Positions 12,130 to 23,267 of a DNA stretch of 64,000 nt are shown in pieces. The notes below the pieces were generated by a model. It was not told the origin of the DNA. It did no database searches and worked only from the letters and a program-made list of their open reading frames with translations. The translations under genes were made by a program, and so were the position numbers. Position 1 is the stretch's first letter. Every line of letters begins with the position of its first letter. The DNA is from Diphasiastrum complanatum (Eukaryota; Streptophyta; Lycopodiopsida; Lycopodiales; Lycopodiaceae), in NCBI GenBank assembly GCA_029204225.1, contig MU832137.1:21320-85319 (forward strand). Direction: 5' to 3'.

Positions 12130-12835
12130 CATAGAATTTCACCTGCATACGGATGCATCTAAGTATGCAATAGGGATTGTGTTGATGCAACCGGGGGGGG
12201 AAGAAAGATTTTCCCATCCGCTTCACAAGCCAATAGCTTATTAAAACAGAGACTAACTATACCACCACCAAGCGAGGCTCTCTCGCTATGATTTTTGGCA
12301 ATAAAATTTTTTGACGTTACCTTTTGGCCAACCCTTTCACCTTTTATGTTGATCATCAAACCTTGTTGTAGTTGGTTAATCGACCTTGTACGACGGGCTG
12401 TATAACATGATGACTATTACAACTTCAAGAGTTTGAATTCCATATAGTGGTTAGGACTGGAAAACAACACTATTTGGCTGACCACCTCTCTAAATTGATG
12501 ACTCACCAAGAAGAAGACTTAGTGAGAGTCGATGATGAACTCCTTCATGCTCACATCTTTTATGTGGATGTAGTTCATGAATGGGCTACTGACATAGTAG
12601 AGTACCTTGTGAGGGGACAACTTGATCCTTCACTGCCTTCCCTAGATCAGCAAAAGTTGATAATAAAAGCTGCTCCATATAGCTTGATAGCAGGACAACT
12701 ATACTGAATAGCAGTAGATCACATTCTTTGGAGATGCCTATTGGATCATGAGATAAAACCCATCATGAGTGCAACTCATGAAGGGATTGGTGGTGGTCAC
12801 CTAGCGATGTTGCAATGAATCAATAGGATACGATG
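12130..12835 (+). pseudogene. Ty3/Gypsy RNase H and integrase zinc finger fragment
   Basis: LHTDASKYAIGIVLMQ near 12140 is the start of Gypsy RNase H. After a disrupted stretch, LLQLQEFEFHIVVRTGKQ and ADHLSKL (12430-12500) mark its end. A linker leads to the HHCC integrase finger, read as LWRCLLDHEIKPIMSATHEG and IGGGHLAMLQ near 12730-12820. The fragment ends there. It is on the opposite strand from the integrase core at 7087, so the two are not one element. Confidence 0.8.
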
Positions 12836-14214
12836 TTCCTAATAACCATAAATATACATGCTTTAGCTTTTCCTCCATGTATCAGATCATATCAGAATTT
12901 GATAATTTGGGTTGTTTTGATTTTCTTGTCTTGAGCGGAGCATATTCTAGTGACAGATCCACATGAAGACGATAAAGTTTAGTCATCAATACAGTGGTAT
13001 AGTAGCAAACAACAAGATGACAACAATAGAGTTGAGATGGTGCTAACACTTATTCGACCCTGGAGATAGAGATGGCGTAGGCTTTGTTTATAAAATGCCA
13101 CTCCTAATTCAAATCTTTTAGTGTTTTCAACTATTGGGAGGGAATATTTCGACATTTTGAAAATTATACTTTAATTGTGGTTAAGCACCAGTGACGTTTG
13201 ATGTGACTAAAATAGGATAGATTCATTTTCATGGAAAGTAGTGCGGGCAGATGCATAAAGAAGTTATAAAATGATATTTTAATAATGTTATTGAAATTTC
13301 TCTCTCCCCTACATGGCATTTCTTATAGGGCCTTCTTTATATTCACACTTTTCAATGTACAATAGTGGATCCTTGGGATCACCCTCTGGACAATGTATTG
13401 GTATCAGATGGATCTATCAATGATGAAGGAGGAGAACCAAGATGGGCTACTTTTGAGGCTGTAGAGACAAAAACATCCAAAACTTTGAGGTCATTTTTCT
13501 AGAGCAAGGTTCATGGTCTCGGTTCAAGCTTTGGACAATGTTTTCAATAGGTAATGATGGTCTTAATTTTAGTTGGGCAAACTTAGATAGCAAGTTTTGC
13601 ACCCCTGGGGAATGCAAACAAGTTCTCAAGGTCTTTTGAGTAAAATTTTCAAATTTTAAGATTCAGGTTGGCCCCTCTGATATATTGTAGTTTAATGTCT
13701 GCTTGATCTATGGTGAAGCAAGCAAACCTGGATGTTGAGGTTTGGGCCTCAAAACACCCTTCTAAGAATGAAAAATCTGTTTGGCAGCTTGTTTCTATGT
13801 CCACACAGACAGTTTTGGGAAGGCATTTTCATAGCACATTTAAAAATGATTAGACGTTGTTTTCCTCGATTTTGTAAGTAAATATTAGTAAACTGATAGG
13901 CCCACACATCCATATGCTCAAAACATACAGATCACAAGCAAAAGATGCATAATTTTTTTTACAAAATAGCCACTAAAAACTAGTGACCAGTCCCTACAAC
14001 AAAAGCAAGTGTTGGAACCTTTCCATGCCTCCCTAATTGGTCAGATCTAGAGGGCAAAGAAGGCGTTTTGGATCTCCAATCGAGTGAGTTGTCGTGTGTA
14101 GTAACGAGCTTTGATCCAATGAGGAGAGGGTAAATGAAGAGATAGGAGTGGGAATCTAGGCTTGCTAAGGTTGTCAATCTTAGCTTCGGATCTGATCGCC
14201 TTTGATGTCCTTAA
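12836..14214. other. Unassigned DNA
   Basis: No domain is recognisable. A stretch near 13290-13335 (cctacatggcatttctta and following) resembles 43785-43830, just inside the right end of transposon copy 1, so a short dispersed repeat may be present. Confidence 0.4.
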
Positions 14215-14691
14215 CTAGCTCCAAATTGCTAGCTTCCCTTTTGTCTTGCTGAAGCCTTTTGAGATAAACCTCTTGATCATTCTCTTGACCATCAAAGATA
14301 TGAATATCTTCAGACTTAAACCTCTAAAATACTCCCTCGCAAACATATGATCTAGATCCAACAAGGTCGCATCAATGCGTGATCTTGACTTTCCACAAAG
14401 GTTAGTGAAAACAATGCCACCATCATAAAGCAAAAGATAGATTCCAAACTTTCCATCCAACATGAAGTAGAGTAGGTGAAGATGAGTATCAAACCTAATA
14501 GATCCATCCCTCTTGAGTTCATAACAAACCTCAATAAGCTCACCAACAAGATAAACCTTTCCTTGAAGAAATTGCCTCTCGATTTGCTCCATGTAGTCTT
14601 CTCCAACCAACTTTTTTCCATCTCGACCATGAGTGAACAATTCATCATAATCATAAATGATGACAATAGCAACGATTGCGATAGCAAACAA
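14215..14691 (-). CDS. Hypothetical 158-residue frame
   Basis: This minus-strand frame has a hydrophobic start (MFAIAIVAIVII), then KLVGEDYMEQIERQFL, ELKRDGSIRFDTHLHLLY and LDLDHMFAREYF, with a Lys-rich end. It is longer than most chance frames here and has a fairly natural composition. I recognise no family, and there is no neighbour that suggests a role. It may be an exon of a decayed host gene or nothing. Confidence 0.25.
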   Translation of the reverse strand: MFAIAIVAIVIIYDYDELFTHGRDGKKLVGEDYMEQIERQFLQGKVYLVGELIEVCYELKRDGSIRFDTHLHLLYFMLDGKFGIYLLLYDGGIVFTNLCGKSRSRIDATLLDLDHMFAREYFRGLSLKIFISLMVKRMIKRFISKGFSKTKGKLAIWS

Positions 14692-15313
14692 TTCGGATGG
14701 ATTTCAGATATGATCGCTGGTCACTACCAACTGTATCATTCTACAGTCCTCCAGAATGTAGACAGACACTGCTGATCTACGTTTGAGATTAACACAACAT
14801 TCAACAAGATCAAACCAAGGTGCAAAATTAAATGAACCAGTGAATCAGACACATGAATAACAGCAGACTAATTTGTATTCAATATCAAACATGATAAGAG
14901 TGATATGTGCACAACGACTACAAAATCATCTATTGATTCTTCTGATTCTTCAAGCACTGCATGCAGATCCACATAGTGTGTTGGTGTGACAGAAATACAA
15001 TTCTCTCACGAGTTCGTGTCTCGCTTACTAGCGGACTTGTTGGATCTCTGTGGATCCTGCTTACAGAAACTTGTCTCCCATGCAAGCGGACTTCTATTCT
15101 GTATTTTCGTCTTCTTGCTTACTAGCATTAGACTTCTTCATGTGTGTATCAAGTATCATCTAGAAAGTATATAGTCGCTTCATGTAACCTCTAGATTAGA
15201 GTGATTAAACATCTACAACTAATCATGAATTACAAGAGTGGCAGATTAGCCACGACCTAGAGTGTATCTGCTGACGTCATGCTATTAGATCAAATATCTG
15301 TACTTCTGGGTAC
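14692..15313. other. Unassigned DNA
   Basis: Contains loosely repeated words (cgcttactagcggactt near 15022, catgcaagcggacttc near 15079) that look like part of an old LTR, but no paired copy is present in the window. Confidence 0.3.
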
Positions 15314-15720
15314 TTGCATGATCTTGCTGGTCCTTTTTGGAGCATGGACTGCAGAACTTTGAAATATAACAATGAGACGAAGAAGCAGTACCGACAACAA
15401 GCACATAGTGCTTCAACCAGTTTTTCGACCCAGCAGCAAGAGGAAGATGAAGCAACTTTTATGACCAAAATTGGAGAGCAACATGATATCGATTCCTCTG
15501 GTATTTTGATTTTGGAGCAACACAATACATGACTCACCATCATGACTGGTTCAAAGATTAAAATTCATTCACCCACTCTCGAGTTGTGCAACTTGGAGAC
15601 AACTCATCACATTCGATCCTGGGTGAAGGAATAGTCAAGGTCGAATTTTAGAAAGGTGAAGCCAAGGTGTTGTCGAACGTTCTGCACATTCCAATCTTGA
15701 TGGTCATCACCAGAGATCAG
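15314..15720 (+). pseudogene. Copia gag end and protease fragment
   Basis: A Gln-rich gag tail (NETKKQYRQQAHSASTSFS) is followed, after a frameshift near 15500, by WYFDFGATQYMTHHHDWF. This is the Copia protease motif with the Ser of DSGAT changed to Phe. VVQLGDNSSHSILGEG and VLSNVLHIP complete the protease and pre-integrase start. The active-site region and frame are both broken. Confidence 0.7.
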
Positions 15721-16866
15721 AAACAAAAAGAGGTTCTAGTTGATCCAGTACCTGCTGAACCTGCACCAACTATAGATATACCTATCGCATCAGGGGTATA
15801 TCCGAATCTCAAAGCAGAAAAGAAAAGATATCAAGATATGATATAGTGGTCAAACAGTGGCAAGAAGAAGAAGCCCAAGAAGTCGTTAAAGCAGCAGCCG
15901 AAGTTCCTTCTCCTTCCATGCCACAAGCAGATCCAAGAACAGATGTTAATACACAGTTGCACCATCATAAAGACCCTTCAAGATGACAAAACCAGAAGTG
16001 TCGCAAACAAAAATGATCATAAATATTCTATCTAGCAAGATGGATATTACACTGGGAGAATTTCTTAAGCTGGTTTCGAAAGCAAAAGAAGTACTAACAA
16101 AATATTGACTCAAATGGAACCACAAGTCCGTCAGAAGCCACTTTTTTGTATCGGGTTTGAAGAAACGAACAAAGTACTCAATGTGGGAGCAGCCTGGGAA
16201 AGTGAGCAGAAAAACATCACCCTGCCGATACAACAGACAATTTGATAAAGAAGCAACTATGATTGATGGAGGTTCAAGAGTTAATCTAAGAATGTACCAC
16301 CTTTATTGGATAAAGGAAAGAGAAAGGTCAAAGATGAATTTTCAAGTCAAACTTCTCGCAAGAAATCACCGTCAAAGAAGTCCTCACCTTCAAAGACAAT
16401 CACATCATTTAGAAGGTCATTACCTCCAAAATCGATTCCTGCCAAGAAAGCTAAACGGAGATCAAAGATCAACCCTATAAAAAGAACAATCAAAACAAGT
16501 CCAAAATGATATGCCAGAGCATTTCAAATGCTATACTTTGGATGATGTTGTGATTATGTTACCAAAAGATCATCGTGAACCAAAGGAAAAAGAACCAAAA
16601 ACAAGGAAGGTTTACGATGGTCAGCCAATGAATCTTGCTGAACCAGGAGAGCTAGAGAAAGTTGTTCAAGTTGGAGCACAACTTATTCTTGAACAATTTC
16701 AAGCATTAAGAAAATTTTTGATCAAGTACCAAGAGAGATTCAATTTGAGTAGTAGAGACATTGAATCTAGTCACAATGATAGTAGGGTTTTTCATTATGG
16801 AGGGAAACCAAAGTTTGAACTTAGGTTTGGACCTGTTATAAAAGGTTGTAACTCATGGGAAGAGAG
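15721..16866 (+). pseudogene. Gypsy protease and pre-RT linker fragment
   Basis: After a Lys- and Pro-rich stretch with several stops, EATMIDGGSRVN near 16250 resembles the DGGS/DGGSGVN active site of plant Gypsy proteases. A basic segment (KKSPSKKSSPSKTITSF) follows. The frame from 16511 reads KVYDGQPMNLAEPGE and VGAQLILEQFQALRKFL, the linker that precedes reverse transcriptase in Gypsy elements. It then runs into a CT repeat at 16871, which translates as Ser-Leu. The reverse transcriptase itself is absent. Copia and Gypsy pieces directly abut here, so this is a recombined mosaic. Confidence 0.65.

Positions 16867-16870
<4 letters not shown>

Positions 16871-16953
<83 letters not shown>
16871..16953. 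repeat. (CT)n microsatellite, 83 bp
   Basis: An uninterrupted CT dinucleotide run. It ends the reading frame of the Gypsy linker fragment. Confidence 0.98.
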
Positions 16954-16956
<3 letters not shown>

Positions 16957-17069
16957 CATGCTTATACATGGTTCTCTTGGGTTTTACTATCCATTGGTGC
17001 ACTATGCTTGTGTTATCTTACAATTCTATGTGTAGAATGTTCATTGAATGTTATTTTCAGATCCACACG

Positions 17070-17272
17070 TGTGAAATATAGTAGATTACTATTTTTGTAC
17101 CGACAATAATATTATTTTATGTTCTGGTTGATGTTTGATCAAGATCTATTAGAGTTTGCATCTCATTCATAGAGTAGATGCTGATTTTTCTACATTGGCA
17201 AGATTGGTGAGTTGTTGTCTTTCTAACCCAAGATCATTTTATAGATTTGGATCTTAATTGAATTCTTTCACA
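17070..17272 (+). repeat. 203-bp dispersed repeat with TGTGAAA...TTTCACA ends (copy 1)
   Basis: It matches 34473-34679 over its whole length. Both copies begin TGTGAAATATAGTAG and end TTTCACA, so the ends are inverted and have the TG...CA form of an LTR. No target duplication is visible at either copy. It could be a solo LTR of a small element or the end of a larger one. Confidence 0.6.
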
Positions 17273-17334
17273 GGCCCATCGTTACTAGGCCCATGATTAG
17301 TAGGCCCATGATTGCCAAGGACGCCTTCATTGCA

Positions 17335-18535
17335 TTAACTCGTGGCACCTATCAAGCTCCAAAAAGTGAGAAATGTACTACCATAAATATTGTATAAGAA
17401 ATATAAATTATGAGTAATAAAATCCGCAAAGATTGACATATACCACCAAAAGGTACTATGGAAAATGGGTTCTTTTTTTATACCACCAAACCATGCCTTT
17501 AGCCACATAGAAGTTAAAGAATTTTTTAGCAAATCAATTTTCAAAGATTTATTATTATCATAATGCCATTGTTGCCCAAGAACCACATCCACATTTGCCA
17601 AATTAACGACATGGAATTCAAGGTTTTCATAGTAATCATGTATGTGCAATGCTACATTAGGAAGCACATAATCCATGGGTTCTAAATTACATCCAGACGC
17701 CATTGCCACACAATATTTCTTCTCACTTTTTTTGATAAGAAGGTTTAGCAACTGCACCAAATTTGCATTTATAAAGTTATGAGTGGATCGTGTGTCAAAA
17801 AGTACATTAACAACATGTCCTCCAATTTTACCCTTACTGCAAATTAAGTCGTTAGGTCCATAAAACATTGAACTAAGAAAACAAATATCCATCTCATTAC
17901 TATGAGATATGAATAAATAAACATGAGCATCTGAATTTTAGGAGGTATCTCACTATAGAGAAAGTTCAGATATTCATGGAAGTCTTGAATGAATTGATCA
18001 AGGCCTTTATTCATGGTCAATCCTGAAAGTTTTTGGAAATGTTTATAATCATCTAACAAGGAAGAAAGTATTCTTGAATACTAAGCAAAATGCCTCCCAA
18101 GTTAGTGGTTGTTTTTCCTTGGCTACTAGATCCTTTCACCAAACTAAGGCTTTCCCATCTAGAAACATAGTGGCAGTGGAGAGTTTCTCACTTTCAGAAA
18201 ACATATTCATGGCAAAATATTTATTCCAAATATTAACAGCTTGTAGGATCCTCTCTTTCTTTTCCCCTTTATAAACTTTAACAGGAGGAGATACTACATG
18301 TTTTTCTATGATTGGCCAATCTAGATTTAAGGGCTTGATTCTTAAAATTGGTTTCAATCATTTGCCGGTTTGTTTCTTGAAATTTGTTGGTAGAGATGTT
18401 GTAATGCTTGTGCCACACTTTCAGGTTTAGATAAATCAAAGGTAGTATTAGGGGTTCATTGATCCATGGGAGTGTCTTGATCTTGATCCTAGTTTTCAAA
18501 GCATCAACAAAGAAAGTAAGATTAGAAAAAGACAA
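17335..18535 (-). pseudogene. Ty3/Gypsy gag and retropepsin fragment
   Basis: Read on the minus strand from 18535, gag comes first: KVYKGEKKERILQAVNIWNK and LSTATMFLDGKALVW, the retrotrans_gag pattern. After a frameshift near 17880-18060 the protease follows, with VLFDTRSTHNFINANL, which is DSGSTHNFI with Gly changed to Arg. VDVVLGQQWHYD fits the second protease strand. The protease Gly-to-Arg change next to the catalytic Asp, plus frameshifts, makes it dead. Reverse transcriptase does not follow; homology stops near 17335. Confidence 0.8.
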
Positions 18536-18949
18536 TTACAAGCTCATTCCAAGCTTCATATGCTTAAATCCCCAAAAAACCTCAAAACTTTTAGATTCAA
18601 TCTCATGAAAATGACCCAAAACTCATCCAAGTTTTCATTTACATGTTGGGTCCCTCTTTTAGTTTTGCATAATCATCACTCATAGTGAACCATTACTAAA
18701 TTCGATGGCAAATTTCCATTTACATTTATCAAATTTTAAGATGGTTTCATCTATGTTTGTAGCAATGTGGAATGGTGAACTATCATTTGTTTTGGTAGGA
18801 GTTGCTAGCAAATTCTTTCTCTTACTTATCTAAATTCAAAAGTTAAGAAGTGAAATGAATTTATAATTCTTTAACCAAAACAAATTCCCCTTCGATGTAG
18901 AATTAACTTCTCTTCACAAAACCAGAATTTTTGGCCTACTTTGCCTTGA

Positions 18950-19690
18950 AATATCCTCCTTCACCTATGCAATCAGCTTCTTGCTCCTTGACAGAATTAG
19001 CGTGTCATCAACATAGACACCAATAATGATTACTTCACCATTTATGGCCTTTACATAGATGTTGTAATCAGCTATCCTTCTTCTTGTACCACTGCCTCAC
19101 AGATTGTTTCAGTGCATAGATGCTCTTGTGCATTCTACAGGCATAGTCAGCAAATGACTTATTGGAAAAACTTGGTGGCTAGTCCATGTAGACTTCTTCC
19201 TTTAGATCTCCATGCATAAATGTGGTCTTCTCATCTACAATATGGATCTTCAGACTATAGGCTGCTGCATATGCAAACAATATACGTATAGATGTATGCT
19301 TGAAAACATGAGAAAAAGTCTCTGTGTAATCAATGCCATACTTCTGTGAGAATGCTTTTGCAACTAGCCTAGCTTTGTATCTTGATACCTTGCCGTCCGG
19401 TCCATACTTGTATTTGTAGATCCATTTGTATTTGACAGACTTCTTGTCTTCTGGTACTAGTTCAAGAATCCACACCTTGTTATGCTCCATGGAGTTTATT
19501 TCTTCTTCAATGGCCTATATTCATTTGTCCTTCTCTGATTTGTCAATAGCTTCTTCATAGGTCTATGGTTCATCACCGAATCCACAAAACTCTTCTGTAA
19601 CAGAAGCTGAGCTGTCTGGTGCATACTTGACAGGTGGTCTTCTTTCAGCTTCACAAGTGCACCACTCATATAGTGCAACAACATTGTTTC
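18950..19690 (-). pseudogene. Copia reverse transcriptase fragment
   Basis: On the minus strand, PMKKLLTNQRR and EEEINSMEHNKVW lead into KWIYKYKYGPDGKVSRYKAR, LVAKAFSQKYGIDYTETFSH and HIVDEKTTFMHGDLKEEVYM. The first catalytic Asp of the usual IDVKTAF has shifted context here (IVDEKTTF). Further down, VYVDDTLIL (YVDD at about 19003-19014) is intact. Frameshifts separate these parts. This is the palm and fingers of a Copia enzyme; RNase H is missing. Confidence 0.85.
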
Positions 19691-19740
19691 ATAATTGGTA
19701 AGTTAGACTAATTATAAACTAAATTGTTTTTCTATTGCAG

Positions 19741-20458
19741 GATCAGGTCTCCAATTAAAAAACAACTACATGTATGGCTTCTTCAATGCAGCAATCAAGC
19801 TTCTCCCTGGATACTCCGCTAGAGTTGTAATAGCATTCTACGTACTGGACATTCCATCCTCACTCTTCAAAGAACTTTATTCTAATTTGGATATTTTTGC
19901 TACTTCGCACAATGGATCGATATAAAGCTGCCTTTGATGCCTGCGTGGACTTGTAATTTTGGGTGTTTGCTTATAGACGTCAAATGACAATATAGTTCTT
20001 GGACACCGTGATAAACTAGACTTCGAGTTTTTGGGCATTGTTCTTGGAGAGTAGCATGCAATGCAAACAAATGTCTATTTGAACGACATCAACAATACTA
20101 GACGTGAGGCTGAAAGCTTGTTTTTGTGTTATGATCCATCCGTGGAATTTCATGATTATAGCATCTTGTAGAACCCATACCAGATTTGTGTAAGGGAAAT
20201 CATAATACCCTCAATCCATTACAGCTAATAAATTGCATTCCATTGCAGTATTTCTCAAAACAAGTTTCACTCTACTTATTTGGTTGCAAAGTGACTTCAA
20301 TAATGAATGTCACATTTAGTGTTTCTGTTCATGATCCTTTCCCAATGCAATGATTTGAATAGATCATTCATTTATTTAAATGTTTGATATTGCTCGCAGG
20401 TTTTTCATCGACAATATTGATGACAAGCTTTGTGACAGCATCACATGATGCCTTGAAC
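19741..20458 (+). pseudogene. XTH: Xyloglucan endotransglucosylase/hydrolase (GH16) pseudogene
   Basis: XTH enzymes cut and rejoin xyloglucan in the plant cell wall. A splice acceptor (tttttctattgcag, ending 19740) is followed exactly by the (G)SG start of the usual second exon: SGLQLKNNYMYGFFNAAIKL, LPGYSARVVIAFYVLD. After about 180 bases without homology, KLDFEFLGI, MQTNVYLND, NTRREAES and CYDPSVEFHDYSIL follow (to about 20170). A second acceptor at 20399 leads to FFIDNIDD, matching the next XTH segment. The catalytic HDELDFEFLG reads HRDKLDFEFLG: the nucleophile Glu is Lys. There are also at least three stops. The retained introns show it is a decayed genomic gene, not a retrocopy. The wording is closest to group III (XTH27/28-like). 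The Copia LTR at 20459 cuts it off. Confidence 0.8.
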
Positions 20459-21118
20459 TGCAGCAAGAAGCATAACAATACCAGCCACCAACGAAAGCAC
20501 AGAGCAGCAAGAACCAAAACAAAGCAAAAACATAGCAAGAGACAATAGCCAAAAACTCATAGGTCTCACTCTATTCAAAATGCATGTATATACGTATATA
20601 TAGTGCTATAGCAGGGTTGCCAAGAAACCTCATGCCTAGTCTTTATAAGAGAATCGCCTATTTGGCCACTGCAACATTAACCATAAGAGACAGAAATGCA
20701 TGGCCATCCATCACTCATTTACAGGTCCTATCTTTATGTCAATATTTGGTGTGTGATCACCAATAGTTCCAAGAATGTATTGGGCATATTCCCAACAATC
20801 TCCCACTTGACCAACACATCCAAAACCAATTACTTATGGTGTATTATGAGTTGTAAAATATATCTCTAATGAACTATGGCCAATTGACCACCTAACTCTT
20901 TGGAGGTCTACAAAGTTCAAAATATGTTCGGATCTTGTTGACTATGTAGCACATTGATGACAAGTCTTTCAAAAATGGATCAACTCCCAGTTCTGAAAGG
21001 ATTCTCACCACACTCATGTAAATGTGCACACAACCCGATGGAAAGCACATGTCCACATAGCTAGATGGAATGTGAAGGGCTTTAGATTGATCCTTATTTT
21101 GCCAATTGATGGTTGCTC
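20459..21118 (-). mobile_element. Copia 3' LTR with polypurine tract, minus strand
   Basis: On the minus strand the LTR starts TGTTGGGAATATGCCC and ends TTGCTGCA (plus strand 20459-20797, 339 bp). It is preceded by the polypurine tract AAGTGGGAGAT (plus strand 20798-20808). A TATA-like ctatatatacgtatata lies inside. The 300 bases above it look like the untranslated 3' leader of the element; the coding part is missing or moved. The LTR sits inside the XTH pseudogene. Confidence 0.7.
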
Positions 21119-21124
21119 CTACCT

Positions 21125-21590
21125 CCTAAGGCGCCTATAGACTGAAGGCAGTGAAGAAGGCGAAAAAGACGAAGGTGCCTTAAGAATGGTTTCCAAGGCA
21201 TTCTGGCCAGCCTTACACTGAAGGCAGCAATGAAGAAGGTGAAGGTGCCTTAGAGTAAAGACAACAAAAGGCAAAAAAGACGAAGGTGTCTTAAAAATGG
21301 TTTTTAAGGCATTTTGGCCACTTGGCCACTGTGTCGCATTTTTTGCGAGTGCGAAAAAAGATGGAGGTGGTGGAAAAAGCAAAGGTGCCTTAAGAATGGT
21401 TTCTAAGGCATTCTGGCCACTTGGCCACTATGTCGCTTTTTCGCGAAGGTGCAAAAAAAGGCAAAAAAAGAGAAGGTGTCTTAAAATGATTTCTAAGCAT
21501 TCTGGCCACTTAGCCATTGTGTCAAATTTTTCGAAAAAGGTGAAAAAGAAGAAGGTGCCTAAAAAAACGTTTAAGGCACAAAAAATCTCA
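21125..21590. repeat. Minisatellite of about 90-115 bp period
   Basis: Four diverged units carry the words gaaggtgccttaagaatggt, aaggcattctggcca and ttggccact (near 21172, 21280, 21385 and 21470), and a partial fifth starts near 21551. Units differ in length because of A- and G-rich spacers. On the minus strand this lies within the LTR of the Copia element whose polypurine tract is at 21692-21700. Confidence 0.8.
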
Positions 21591-22020
21591 AAGGAAAAAA
21601 TGTGAAGGCCCGAAAACATGTAGTCGGCCTTTGGTTTTCAAGATGCTCATTACTTGAATGATTTTTAAGGCTGAGCATAAGAAATCTAACACTCCCCCTT
21701 AATGTAGATCCTGAAAAACTTTGATCTTCAGATTTCAACATATCGTTAAATCTGAGATTTTGCTCCTTTGATAGAGCCTTTGTGAAGTAATCTGCTGCCA
21801 TGTAGTTTGTTCTATAAAAAATCAATTCTACTTCCTTATTGTGCACTCTCTCTCTAAGGTAATGATACTTGATTTCTATATGTTTGCTTCGAGAGTAAAA
21901 TCTCGGATTGAGAGAAAGCACTATTGTGCTTTGATTGTCACAGTAGATTGTTGTAGGACGTGTTTGTTGGCTGATTCTGACGAATCCCCAAGATACTCGG
22001 ACAGAGCAACTCAAGAGCAC
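21591..22020 (-). pseudogene. Copia RNase H end, polypurine tract and LTR start
   Basis: On the minus strand, TTIYCDNQSTIVLSLNPRFY, SRSKHIEIKYHYLRERV and ADYFTKALSKEQ are the C-terminal RNase H signatures of Copia pol. Next comes the tract AAGGGGGAG (plus strand 21692-21700), and an LTR begins TGTTAGATTTCTTATGCTC at 21691, going down into the minisatellite. The same LTR start occurs at 34010 on the plus strand. Homology above 22020 stops within a few bases. Confidence 0.85.
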
Positions 22021-22039
22021 CTCTCACCTTAGACCGAGG

Positions 22040-22626
22040 AGGTCTTTGAGAAGACGAGACCAATGAAGACCAAGAGCCGAGTATGAGAGCCGAGAAATAC
22101 TAGCTAGGAAAGACATGCAAGAACTGTGTAAGCCTCATGGTGAATCCCGGAAGATGGAATGACCATGTAGGAACTAGTATTTCTAAGCAAATGTAATAAA
22201 TGCAAGTAGACCCCTCTTGAAGAAAGTAGAGTGAGCCACCTTTTGATGGTGACCTCTAGTGGAGAGCATTATTTCACTTGTAATTTGTGAAATGTGGAAA
22301 TTCCACTAGGATGCCACCTAAGGAGCTCTCTTGCTTATTTAAGAGACTCCCTCTTTGTGAAGAGCGTCAAGAATTAGATATGCAACATCAAGCATTCACC
22401 ATAAGCAATCACCACAAGAAGGCGGAAGAAGAACACGTACTGTCACTCTATCACACTAACTCATACAGAATGTAAAATGTACAAATAAACCCTGAACCCT
22501 GATAGAGAGAGAAGACCTATGAGTAGTCTAATAGACTAGCCTACGACTATTGAAAGCTGGTCACAACTGTCAACATTAATGTGCATCGTAAACAATAACA
22601 ATGAAGTTTATTATTGATTTCTAACA
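22040..22626 (-). repeat. Copia LTR, minus strand (lower end uncertain)
   Basis: The LTR start TGTTAGAAATCAATAATAAA lies at 22626 on the minus strand, directly after the polypurine tract GAGGGAGAG (plus strand 22627-22635). I cannot place the other end because no second copy is in the window; 22040 is an estimate. Confidence 0.55.
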
Positions 22627-22635
22627 CTCTCCCTC

Positions 22636-23258
22636 AATGATAAAATTATATTTTTCTCTCCCTAATAGAGTACGAAACCTCTCAAATTTACATCTACCTA
22701 ATGGCTTAGTAGAAATATTTGCCTTTTGGTCTTCAGATTTACAAAAAACAAGATCAATGGCTCCATCAAGAATTTTCTCTTGAACAAAATGGCAGTGTAT
22801 TTCGATGTGCTTGGTTCGAGCATGTAAAACTAGATTTTTGGCAAGGTGAATGCAACTTTGATTATCGCAAGATATAGTAGTCACATCCACCTGTGGTTGA
22901 CCTAAATCCACATGCAATCTTCGTAACCATACCGCTTCTTGTGTAGCATTGCTGAGTGCTCGACATTCAGCTTCCATCGATGATAAGGCTACTGTAGGTT
23001 GCTTTTTGCTGCTCCATGAAATTGCAGCTGTACCATAACTAAATGTATGACCACTTGTAGATCTTCTGTCATCAATATTACCTGTCCAATCGACATCTGT
23101 ATAACCTACCAACATTGGCGTTTCAGGCTGATCATACTTCAAACCAAAATTCAATGTCCCTCGAATGTATCTGAGAATACGTTTAGCAGACTTCCAGTGT
23201 GCTTGACTAGGATCTTGCATAAATTGACTAACAACACCAACAACATAAGAAATATAAT
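22636..23258 (-). pseudogene. Copia reverse transcriptase C-terminus and RNase H
   Basis: A 199-codon intact frame on the minus strand (23220-22621) reads SQAHWKSAKRILRYIRGTLN, YTDVDWTGNIDDRRSTSGHT, the Copia RNase H with its first Asp, then VALSSMEAECRALSNATQEA and CDNQSCIHLAKN. KTKHIEIHCHFV-type wording and ISTKPLGRCKFE close it. The frame extends upstream as DYISYVVGVVSQFMQDP to 23258, where homology ends abruptly at the junction with a different reverse transcriptase on the plus strand. This is the best preserved Copia fragment in the window. Confidence 0.9.
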
Positions 23259-23267
23259 CCTTGTTTC

